Positions 46,924 to 56,183 of a DNA stretch of 64,000 bases are shown here, in pieces. The stretch covers positions 370,001 to 434,000 of the forward strand of contig JAQFVV010000232.1 in the NCBI GenBank assembly GCA_028023455.1, given 5' to 3'. A program made the position numbers and the translations under genes. A model generated the notes under the pieces. The model saw only the letters and a list, made by a program, of their open reading frames with translations. It ran no database searches and was not told the origin of the DNA. The first letter of the stretch is position 1. Each line of letters starts with the position of its first letter. This DNA is from Epiperipatus broadwayi. Taxonomy: Eukaryota > Onychophora > Udeonychophora > Euonychophora > Peripatidae.

Positions 46924-47574
46924 TAGTTTTAATTTTTCTAGAGATGTCTAACAATAAAACCTACATAAGGGAAATAGTCCAAGGTATAATTATATTTAAT
47001 ATTAAACATAGCCACTTTCTTCTAACAGTATTGGGTGGTACATTAAATGCTAAACTAAAATGTGAAGAAACAAGCAAAGTATCATTCCTTACAAACATGT
47101 CATTTTTATAATGAAATCCAATTTTCCTTTTCATCTCTTTCTCCATCTACTTATAAAATTACTTAATAAAACCAATAATGCTCAAAGCTAGATAGGTTTA
47201 TATATGTAAATATATGAACGTCAACACTTGAACAATGCCAATATCAAATATCTAATTAATATATAATTAGAATGCAGTTTGAAAGTTATAATTAACTATT
47301 TGTTAGACTGCTCTCAGAACAGATTATATTTACCTGACAATGACATTTATTTAAATTCCTTTGAATTAATAAGTTCACTCTCTCTAGTCAAGTTGCAATC
47401 TTTAGTCTCTACATAAACTTATTAGACCCGAGATAACAGTGGATTTTCACTTTTGTTATTAAAGAGGTTGCCTTGACAACAGATTGAGATTGTTATTGAA
47501 ATTCTTTCAGTTTGACTGTTTTCATGTATTAAAATTATTCAATATATATAATACATAACTCATCACAAACTTCT
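46924..47574. other. Intronic AT-rich DNA, nothing recognised
   Basis: No supported feature. Confidence 0.5.
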
Positions 47575-47685
47575 AACTTCTTTTCACAGACTTTATTTCC
47601 GTATAAAAAATTACATATATGTTTCCAACGTTTCAACTGTTTTTTTTCCCATTACAGTCATTTACAAGGACCTATAATACATAAC
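47575..47685 (-). repeat. Penelope-like 3' tail fragment
   Basis: On the minus strand CCTTGTAAATGACTGT, then an A-rich loop, then ACAGTTGAAACGTTGGAAAC matches the tail found at 54905-54960 after the Penelope-like ORF. There it reads CCTTGAAAAAGACTAT and TAGTCGAAACATTGGAAATC. The hairpin followed by GAAACGTTGG is seen in many Penelope-like 3' regions. Confidence 0.5.
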
Positions 47686-47872
47686 TCACTATCATAAAAT
47701 CTAATATTAGATAACTGATCATTTTGATATTTATATAATATTTTGTATTTAAATAAAAATGTTCTAAATACAGTCAATTTCTAAGTAAAAAGAACTTTTA
47801 TAAATAAATCAATACATTGTTTAATTGCCAAGGATTTTGTAGACATCTACACTCAATTTTATTATTTTTTTG

Positions 47873-48880
47873 GTACTCATTACTTAGCCGGGCTTGGCCG
47901 CTTGATGGCATTCAGGCTAGCCAAGAACACCTACAAATGCTGGTTGTGTGGCCTAGACTTACGGTTAAAAAAACAATCCTGTTTATCATAGCCATTGTAC
48001 GCCACTTCATGGCATTGCACAGAAATATTATGGCCTGTTTTGTGCTTTGCGACACTTTATGCAAATTCTCACAATTCACAGTTGGCTACCGTCTCGTCTG
48101 TTGGTATCTGGATTTCAAGTGGCCGCAACTTTGGGAATCTACATAGCAGAGTAATTTCATTTCTACTTAAATCATGCAGTCTGACTCACTAAGAACAGTC
48201 ACACCGTCCCCACCCTTCCCTACACATCTTAGAATGAGCAAAACATCGGCAAAGGGTAGGACAGTTCAGGATTGGGCAAGACTCGCGCAAAAATTCATGC
48301 TTTCATGAGAAAATATATGAGACAAAATAAAATGGTGCACTGTGGTAAGGTATTCAATTTGCACATGTTTCCAAAACTAAAGGTTGTGATTTTATAACGT
48401 AAATCAGCAAAAAAAAAAAAAGAAAATGAAAGTTGAAAAAGGCAAAAGTTTTGGTCTTATTTTTATTAGGGAAGGGGAGAATGGAGGAGGTGGGTTGCGA
48501 AATACTTTGTAGTCACTGAGACAAAAGTTATTTTTGGTTTGTTATTATTTTTAAAAAAAGGTAATAGAAATTGGTTTTAAAAAAAAAGTTTTACTATATC
48601 AGTGGTAAAGATGTGTTTGTGTAGAATTTTTATTATTGTAATTTGTTAGTAGGAAGGAAAAAAACCTTAAAAATCAAAAATTAAAGACGTAGTAGAAAAA
48701 AATAAAAGAATAAAAAAATTTAATTAATAGTAAAAGTTGTTTTTAAAAATCGCTAATTAGAAATCACGTAATACAAATAAAGCCAAAAAAAAATCGCCGT
48801 ATTTTAACATTTGCGGCCTGGTAACATTGCATTGTATTGTTTTTGACTGGCAACAACGTTATCAAGCGACCAAACCCATC
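47873..48880 (+). mobile_element. R3 element with terminal inverted repeats, copy 1
   Basis: The left end has TTACTTAGCCGGGCTTGG then CCGCTTGATGGC. The right end, reverse-complemented, has TTACTTAGATGGGTTTGG then TCGCTTGATAAC. Its interior matches 50687-51978 over the whole length (for example TTCATGGCATTGCACAGAAATAT against TTACATGACATTGCACAAAAATAT). No transposase was found, so it is non-autonomous, of unknown superfamily. Confidence 0.65.
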
Positions 48881-49043
48881 TAAGTAATTTGTAAACATCA
48901 CATGACCACCACTTCTTATGCTTGTGTATAACTGTTGTTAAAACAGGCAAAACTCACTATACGTATTGCCACACACAGCAAGCTAGAGTAGTCAATGGAT
49001 GCCAGAAGGCTTGTACATAAAATCCCCATCTAGTGGCTACACA

Positions 49044-49102
49044 TCCAATATCCCCAGACTAGTTTCTGGCTTATGGCCTTTGTCAGTTAGGAGCCTTTGA
49101 TC
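49044..49102 (-). ncRNA. Degenerate hammerhead ribozyme motif, R2 unit 1
   Basis: The minus strand keeps stem II, GAAAC, the GTC triplet and TGGGGA, but the core reads CTGACAA with G8 lost and stem I has two mismatches. Probably inactive. Confidence 0.55.
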
Positions 49103-49497
49103 TGAGAGCACTGCACCTAGCTCTGAGGATCTAATGCAACCCTCCAGCAGTCACCTTTTATCTCCACTTAACTACAAAACTATGAGTCTTAAACTGAAAA
49201 CACCTTAATGTCTTCAATCCAAGTCCACTAGCTTATATAGTCATATGGGTTTGAACCCAGTTCAGTATCCATACACTTTGGTGTCTTTGGTTCTTTAATA
49301 ACCATAGCCACCACTATCCTATTAGGCAGTATTGGTTTTAAGCCAATAAACATAACATGACCATCACTTCTTAGGCTTGTGTATAACTGTTGTTAAAACA
49401 GGCAAAACTCACTATACATATTGCCACACACAGCAAGCTAGAGTAATCAGTGGATGCCAGAAGGCTTGTGCATAAAATCACCATCTAGTGCCTATTT

Positions 49498-49550
49498 ATC
49501 CAATATCCCCAGACTAGTTTCAGGCTTGTGGCTTTCGTCACTGAGGAGCC
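49498..49550 (-). ncRNA. Truncated hammerhead ribozyme motif, R2 unit 2
   Basis: The core is GTGACGA instead of CTGACGA. Stem II closes with an A-U pair (A...T before GAAAC), unlike the A-A mismatch elsewhere. The outer stem I strand is cut off where the array switches orientation. Confidence 0.5.
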
Positions 49551-49847
49551 TAACAAGTTATACACAAGCATAAGAAGTGGTGGTCATGTGATGTTTATTG
49601 GCTTAAAACCAATCCTGCCTAATAGGATAGTGGTGGCTATGGTTATTAAATAACCAAAGACACCAAAATGTATGGGTACTGAACTGGGTTCAGACCCATA
49701 TGACTATATAAGCTGGTGGGCTTGTATTGAAGACATTAAGGTGTTTTCAGTTTAAGACTCATAGTCTTGTAGTTAAGTGATAAAAGGTGGCTGCTGGAGG
49801 GTTGCATTAGTACCTCTGACCTGAGGATCTAAGTGCAGTGCTCTCAG

Positions 49848-49906
49848 ATCCAAGGCTCCTCACTGACGAAGGCCACAAGCCAGAAACTAGTCTGGGGATA
49901 TTGGAT
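49848..49906 (+). ncRNA. Type I hammerhead ribozyme, core intact, R2 unit 3
   Basis: Outer stem I helix ATCCAA (49848-49853) pairs with TTGGAT (49901-49906). After an internal loop (GGC opposite TA), the inner helix TCCTCA (49857-49862) pairs with TGGGGA (49893-49898). The core CTGACGA is at 49863-49869 and fits CUGANGA. Stem-loop II is GGC-CACAA-GCC inside an A-A mismatch. GAAA is at 49883-49886. Stem III is minimal (AC against GT around TA). The cleavage triplet GTC is at 49890-49892, so cleavage would fall between 49892 and 49893. Very short stem III is known for Penelope and retrozyme hammerheads, which work better as dimers. No folding program was run. Confidence 0.75.
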
Positions 49907-50306
49907 GAATAGGCACAAGATGGGGGTTTTATGCACAAGTCCCTGGCATCCATTAATTACTCTAGCTTGCTGTGTGTGGCAATACATATAGTGAGTTTTG
50001 CCTGTTTTAACAAGTTATACACAAGCATAAGAAGTGGTGGTCATGGGAAGCTTATTGGCTTAAAACCAATCCTGCCTAATAAGATAGTGGTGGCTATGGT
50101 TATTAAAAAACCAAAGACACCAAAATGTATGGGTACTGAACTGGGTTCAGACCCATATGACTATATAAGCTGGTGGGCTTGGATTGAAGACATTAAGGTG
50201 TTTTCAGTTTAAGACTTATAGTTTTGTAGTTAAGTGGAGATAAAAGGTGGCTGCTGGAGGTTGCATAATATCCTCAGACCTGATGATCTAGGTGCAGTGC
50301 TCTCAG

Positions 50307-50365
50307 ATCCAAGGCTCCTCACTGACGAAGGCCACAAGCCAGAAACTAGTCTGGGGATATTGGAT
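50307..50365 (+). ncRNA. Type I hammerhead ribozyme, core intact, R2 unit 4
   Basis: Base-for-base the same 59 nt as 49848-49906: core CTGACGA at 50322-50328, GAAA at 50342-50345, GTC at 50349-50351, both stem I helices complete. The two cleavage sites are 459 bp apart, so a transcript through both would release a unit of about 459 nt. Confidence 0.75.
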
Positions 50366-50686
50366 GAGTAGGCACTAGATGGGGATTTTATGCACAAGCC
50401 TTCTGGCATCCATTGATTACTCTCGCTTGCTGTGTATGGCAATATGTATAGTGAGTTTTGCCTGTTTTAAGTAATTTGTACCATGTTTTTTTTTATATTT
50501 GAATCATTATCCTCAGAATTATAAATCCATTATAAGCCTTTAATTTCATTATTTAGAAGATGTTTAAGTAAAACTAAGGCCCTAATAATAAACATGCTTT
50601 ACACATTGTTTTCCTGAAGGTTTGGGATGATAATATTTTAAATGTGATAATATGTAAACTGTTTCCATTATCTACCATTAAATATT

Positions 50687-51978
50687 GGGTAATCATCCGA
50701 AATCCACGCAAGGCTGCTTGATGGCGGCATTGTTTATGTGTCAAAACACATAAAATGCCGTTTCTGTGGCTAGCCTTATGGCTAATACAACATTTATATT
50801 ATATTACCCATTGCAGGCCACTTTACATGACATTGCACAAAAATATTACGGCCTATTTTGTGCTTCGAAACTTTATGCGTATTTGTTCTATACATAGCTG
50901 ATTACTGTATCGCTTGAGGGTGCTTTAATTGCAAGTAGGTACAACTTTTCAAATCTCTATAATAGAGTAATGTCATATATAATGAAATAATGTTAATTAC
51001 TAATAATTGTCATTGGCAAAGAATATGTTTGAACACAATTCGACAAAGCTCACACGCTAAATCACGTTTCAGCATGAAAAATATACGAGATCAATAAAAT
51101 GTCTGAGAAGAATGTGCAATTTTTAAACTTTTCAGAATTGCAGAGTACAGAAAGTGAGACTGTGTCCTTTTTTCAGGCACATAATGTCCTCCCAAATACC
51201 AGACTGTTTTTATTACAGCAATAAAATAATAAATGAAAATAAGTCCAAAAAGTCCAAAGTTTGTGTATTTTTCTTTTATTTCATTAGAAATTGACAAGTA
51301 TTTGAGGTTATCTTTTTTCAGCAGGTTTAAAATAAATTACTATTTTTGTTTACTTTTTGTTAATAATAACAAAGTATAAAACCCCCCAAAAAAGCAGTTT
51401 ATTGTAGAAGCGAAAAAAAAAAAAAAAGGTAATTTAAACAAAATATAAACAAAAGTAAAAAAAAAGTTGTGAAAAAAAAAATTATTGACTTTTTGTTACA
51501 ATTATTTATCCAAAGGTGGGGGTTTCAAAACAATTTTTTACCCCCCAAAACACAAAAGTTATTTTTGATTTAATAAGAAAAACAATTTAGTCACCTAAAA
51601 AAAAAAAAAAAAAAGTAGAACAAAGTCGAAACAAGTCTTCAAATAAATGTATTATATTTTTCCGGAAAGGTTAAAACAAGTTTTTTTGTCGTGAAACAGT
51701 CGAAAGTTTTAAAATCAAAAAAATAAGCACAAAGTTAAATTACCAAAATTTGTTGAATAAAGAAAAATGTCAGGTTAAAAAAACAACGAAAATGAATATA
51801 AAAATTTGTTAATAAAAAAGAAATCATGTTATAAATGAAATAAAAATTTGTTTAATCAAAAAAATAAATCATGTTATATAAAAAAAAGTTGCGGCCCGGT
51901 AATGTTACATTTGATTGATTTTGTATAGCATCAACGCCATCAAGCGGCCGTACCTGAATTTCCGCTGATTACCAAATA
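50687..51978 (+). mobile_element. R3 element with terminal inverted repeats, copy 2
   Basis: Left GGGTAATCATCCGAAATCCA then GGCTGCTTGATGGCG; right, reverse-complemented, TGGTAATCAGCGGAAATTCA then GGCCGCTTGATGGCG. Interior similar to 47873-48880 with extra A/T-rich sequence. No coding frame of note. Confidence 0.65.
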
Positions 51979-52084
51979 ATGAATGTCTAGAAAAATATAA
52001 ACTTTATTTAAACTTTTTCAAATATAAACAACTGTAGTAGATTACACAATGTTTCATGTACTATTATTCTTTGCCATTAACCAA

Positions 52085-52680
52085 CTAAATTTTTGTGTCA
52101 AAGACAACGTTCAGAAATTTTATATAATTATCTCATGAATAATGATTATCCATTAGCTGTCATCAAGAAAAACTTTAATAGACAACAAAGATAGATACTA
52201 AAATGGAAAACAATTATTAGTACTATAGTGTTTCCACACATATCAGAAATAGAAAACAAATTAAAAAAAATCTGCAATCAATATTACATAAAAACAGCTT
52301 TCCAAAGCTATACACACTTTGAGAAACAAAGTCTAAACTTGAATTGCTGAAATTCAAAAACTGCAACTATGAAATACGATATAAATGTGGAAGAAAGTAC
52401 ACTGGTGAGACCAGTCACCTTGTAGAAAAGCTATTAAAAAAATACAAACTAATGAAAAGAATAAACAAATATCTACAATAGCAAGCCATGTGTGTACTAA
52501 TGAACATATGTTCGATTGGGAAAATACAAAAATATTGGATAGAGAGAAAAAATGCAAAGAAGAAAATTCAAAGAAGCCGCTCATATGACAATGACAAATA
52601 TTTCCATTAACTCAATCCAATGTGGCAATACATAATGTCTGGAAGCCTCTATTAGCCTTTCTCTTAGGAATCAAAATTTG
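52085..52680 (+). pseudogene. Penelope-like element fragment, linker and GIY-YIG domain
   Basis: On the plus strand, with frame changes, it reads YLMNNDYPLAVIKKNFN (reverse-transcriptase thumb), FPHISEIENKLKKICNQYYI (linker; IKTAF follows), then a GIY-YIG region CNYEIRYKCGRKYTGETS (KYTGET for YIGET), and finally IASHVCTNEHMFDWENTKIL then DREKKCKEE. The last blocks correspond to the usual HxxxxxHxxDWENxKILxRE part. The catalytic half of the reverse transcriptase is missing. Its sequence is unlike the fragments at 3448 and 55293, so it is another lineage. Confidence 0.8.
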
Positions 52681-52732
52681 AACAGACTCTCATAGATAAG
52701 TACGTGAAATTTCTACTGACTGTTACCTTTAA

Positions 52733-52870
52733 CTGAATGGCCCAGTTGGTTGAAATGTTGCCTTAAAATCAGATATTTAGGAAACGAATGGTGTAAGTTT
52801 GATTCTTATGCTAGCATTGTCATTGGTCAGGCCAGCAATACTAGAAAAGTGGGGAATAATATTAATTGAA
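52733..52870 (+). repeat. tRNA-derived SINE, family S1, best copy
   Basis: GGCCCAGTTGGTTGAAATG resembles an A-box region, followed by TTGCCTTAAAATCAGATATT and AGTTTGATTCTTATGC at the B-box position, and ends with CCAGCAATACTAGAAAAGTG. Related copies lie at 15450-15615 and 45800-45905. No tail repeat was defined. Confidence 0.5.
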
Positions 52871-52938
52871 ACAGTGTTATGTAATCTACTAACGGGTATT
52901 GTTTTTGTATATATTTGGAAAAGTTTAAATTTTTTACA

Positions 52939-54301
52939 TCATCATTATCAACCATTATCAATCCACTGCAGGATGAAGGTCTCTCCAAGTTTAATCCATC
53001 TTCTCCGATCTTTAGCTTTTCTTCTCCACATCACCCCTACACATTTTCTTATTTCATCCATCCATCTTACATGTGGTCTCCTTCTAGGTCTTTTACAATC
53101 TCTTGGAATCCAGTTTAAAATTTCAATTGTCCATCTATTATCATCTCTTCTAGCAATATGTCCAGCCCAACTCCACTTCAATCTTTTAATTTTTTCAAAG
53201 AGGTCAGTAACGCCTGTTTGTTCTCTTACCCATACATTGCGTTTTCAATCTCTTCTTGTTACTCCCAACATACATCTCTCCATACTTCTTTGAGTGGTCT
53301 GAAGTCTCTGTATTGATCTTCTATTAAGTGTCCAAGTCTCAGATCCATAAGTAAGAACTGGTAAAACACATTTGTTAAAAACCTTTCTTTTCAAACACAT
53401 AGGCATATTTCCTTTTAATATCAAGTTATTTCTACCAAAAGCACTCCAACCAAGTTTAATTCTATGATTAATTTCCTCTATTATGTTTCCATCTGTATTA
53501 ATAATCTGACCAAGGTATTTGTAACTCTTAACTTCTTCTAATTCATCATAATCAATCTTTATTTTCATATTTTGAGCAAATCGATTAAACATTACTTTAG
53601 TCTTTTTAACATTTATCTTTAGTCCTACTTTCCTACTTTCATCTGATAACTCCTGCAACATTTCCTGAAGCTCGGAAGCATTATTTGCAAAAACAACTAC
53701 ATCATCTGCGAAATCTAAATGACTTAAATAATCTCCATTTACTTTCACTCCTTTAGTTTCCCATTTTAATCCACAAAATACTTCTTGCAGCACTGCTGTA
53801 AAAAGTTTTGGAGATATGGAGTCACCTTGTCTTACACCTTTCTCAATGTTGACTTTCCCAGTATCATTACGTAATCTAATTGTTGCTGTTGCATTTTTAT
53901 AAATATTCTTTAAAATATGACAATATCCTGGATCTATACCTTGATGATCCAATGCTTTAATCACTGAAGAAATGTTTATAGAATCAAATGCCTTTTCATA
54001 ATCTACAAATCCAAAACATAATGACAACTCATATTCATTTATCATTTCTATAACTTCTCTCAATACTTGAATATGATCTACTGTACTAAAACCACTTTTA
54101 AATCCAGCTTGTTCTCTTGGTTGGTGAAAATCCAAGGTTCTCTGTAGACGAGTTGTAATTATCTTGTTAAAAATTTTATATAAAACTGATAAAAGGCTGA
54201 TAGGTCTGTAATTTCTAATATCTTCTTTATCACCTTTTTTAAATATTAATATTATTACTGCATTCAACATTTAATCAATGAAATCCTAAGACGCCATCTT
54301 T
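52939..54301 (-). pseudogene. RTE-type LINE, copy D, 5'-truncated with one in-frame stop
   Basis: From 54270 to 52948 (minus) one frame of about 441 codons encodes the RTE reverse transcriptase and C-terminus: YRPISLLSVLYKIFNKII, QPREQAGFKSGFSTVDHI, VDYEKAFDSIN, GVRQGDSISPKLFTAVLQE, catalytic FADD, LKINVKKTKVMFNRF, YKYLGQIINTDGN, VLPVLTYGSETWTLNRR, then WSWAGHIARRDDNRW and a C-terminal WIDNG. The only break is TGA at 53247-53245, where CGA (Arg) is expected, a CpG transition. Its 3' end is a TGATAATGATGATG tail. AAGTTTAAA...TTACA at 52921-52938 and 54302-54321 differ only in the A/T run and may be the target duplication. The endonuclease is absent. Confidence 0.88.
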
Positions 54302-54321
54302 AAGTTTAAAAAAAAATTACA

Positions 54322-54900
54322 AGATATATAATTTTTGATATATTTACAATTTTATTACAATAAATATATATACATTGTTAGAAAGAACAAACATGAAAGG
54401 ATGTATGCAATAAAGTTGATAAAAAAATCATTACCTAAAAAAAAAAGTAAAAAAGGAGATTTTTAACACTTTTAAACATGTTTATTTTTACATTGGTTCA
54501 CAAATTCTAAATTTTGAAAGTTATATGTTAAAATTACAATTTCATAGACAGTTTCATCACATTTGTCATAAAATGATGAAAAAAATGATATATATCTTAC
54601 CTGAGATAATTTTTCAGTGAAAAAATTACAAAAACAATGCGATTGGTAATTTCCATTTTTACTAGTGACCAAGATCCTGTTCTTCCATAACAGGGTATCT
54701 GTTAGAAATGTTTGGTTGTCCTTCCATGCAGGGTATCTGTTAAAAATATGTTTGTTTTATAGTGGGGAAAAAATAACAGTAATAGTTTACAAGATATTAT
54801 GCAAAGAGAACTTTAGTAAATTGTAATATATAAAATATACCAAATCTTTTAAAAACTTGTTTTTTATTTTTTTGCCACCAAAAATGAAATATATATTAAA
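54322..54900. other. AT-rich DNA, nothing recognised
   Basis: Only a short direct duplication of CAGGGTATCTGTTA near 54691 and 54728. Confidence 0.5.
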
Positions 54901-54904
54901 CTAG

Positions 54905-56183
54905 ATTTCCAATGTTTCGACTATTTCTTCATTTTTTCTATAGTCTTTTTCAAGGAACTACAAATATATAAGAAAAAGAAAAAAACTTTATAAAAACTTT
55001 TCATAAACAAATAAAAACAAAAATCCTGCCACATATACATACTATTTTGGAAAATATATTCTTTACTTACTATGATTTCTTTTTCATAACAGCTTTCAAT
55101 TTTACATTTTGCCCAAATAAAAATTTTATTGTTACAAAATATAGTTTTTATCATCCTATCTTTAATTAACACATTTTTGTATTCCTTTCCTTTTTAAAAC
55201 AAAACACATTTTTACATTCCTTTCTTTTAAAAAAATAAAACCATTTCATTAAATTTTACAAAACATTTGTTCTCTCCTTTTTTTCTTTTATTTTATAATA
55301 TCCTATTCAAAACAGGATTTAACATCTTTATATATAAACTTTCCTTTTCAAATTTTTCTTTTTGTTTAAAAATACATTCTAAAGAAATAATTTTAAAGTT
55401 GGCATGACCAAATCTTTCTTTATGTAAATACAATGCTGAATTTCCATCTGACAAATGCTGTTTTAATCTAGTTTTTAAAAAAATCTTTGCATTACCCACA
55501 TAAGATATATCTTTACCATTATATTTTAAACTATCCATACATTTTATGCAATAAACAGCTTGCATTATATTTGAAAAATCAACAAAATCTCCTTTATTAA
55601 TTAAATTATATAAATTACTTTTTTTCTTGTATACAGGATAAATACTAAAACCATATCTTTTATTAAATCTATGAAACAAATTTTTTATCCTTTTAAAAAT
55701 AAAATTTTGAACTTTAAAACCTATAAAAATTGTATCATCACCAAACTTTTTTTTCAATTTCTCTCCACTTTTTATTTTATTTAAATTGTTATTTGAAAAA
55801 AATTTTAATACAACATCGCAAGGGTAATCATTTAATAAACATTCTTTTTTTTATAATATTTAATTCTTCATTTAACAAATTTTTATTAGAAATTTTTATT
55901 CCTCTTTTTATTCTATTATTAATAATGTTCATTTTACAATGTTTATCTAAGTCAGAATTCCAATTACTTAATAAACCATGAAAAGTTTTCTTTCTAAAAA
56001 CTGATGTTTCAATATTTAAATTTGATATTAATATCTTTACCATTTATATATTTTAAAAACCTTTTAACATTTTTATAATCTCCTTTAAAGATTGTAAAAT
56101 AATCATAAATATATCTACAATAAAAAATAAGACCATACCCATTACCAAAATATTTTTTCTCAAAATTATACATATATATATAT
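54905..56183 (-). pseudogene. Penelope-like element, reverse transcriptase end plus GIY-YIG endonuclease
   Basis: On the minus strand: 56170-56009 encodes part of the reverse transcriptase with YCRYIYDYFTIF, where the family has Y.RYVDDTF.IF; both catalytic positions are disturbed (IYDY for VDDT). It continues YKNVKRFLKYINGKDINIKF. 56043-55828 continues with ETSVFRKKTFHGLLSNWNS. 55757-55293 carries the linker and GIY-YIG domain (VYCIKC, ISYVGN, FLKTRLKQHL) to the ORF end. The 3' region with CCTTGAAAAAGACTAT and GTCGAAACATTGG extends to 54905. The 5' side is cut at 56183 by the insertion of LTR element 2. Confidence 0.82.

Larger units (their letters stand above)
48894..50467. repeat. R2 hammerhead-repeat array, two forward then two inverted units
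   Basis: Units with a period of about 457 bp: two in one orientation (from about 48892 and 49346, the second cut at 49550), then two inverted (from 49551 and 50008). Both halves contain the hammerhead motif, on opposite strands. TAAGTAATTTGTA is present identically at 48881-48893 and 50468-50480, so the whole array looks like a single insertion with a 13-bp target duplication. Inverted-orientation units contain GGGTTCAGACCCA, which resembles a pol III B box. No ORF is conserved among units. Candidates are an animal retrozyme or a Penelope terminal-repeat array. Confidence 0.8.

Noticed and set aside
47817-48192. 109- and 65-codon frames in R3 copy 1
   Set aside because: The frame is not kept in R3 copy 2, and no motif or codon bias is visible.
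49931-50442. Open frames of 70-93 codons in the R2 array
   Set aside because: They differ among units that are otherwise very similar and overlap the hammerhead; not conserved as protein.
54691-54745. Duplicated CAGGGTATCTGTTA as a regulatory element
   Set aside because: Only two short copies in AT-rich DNA with no promoter or gene nearby.
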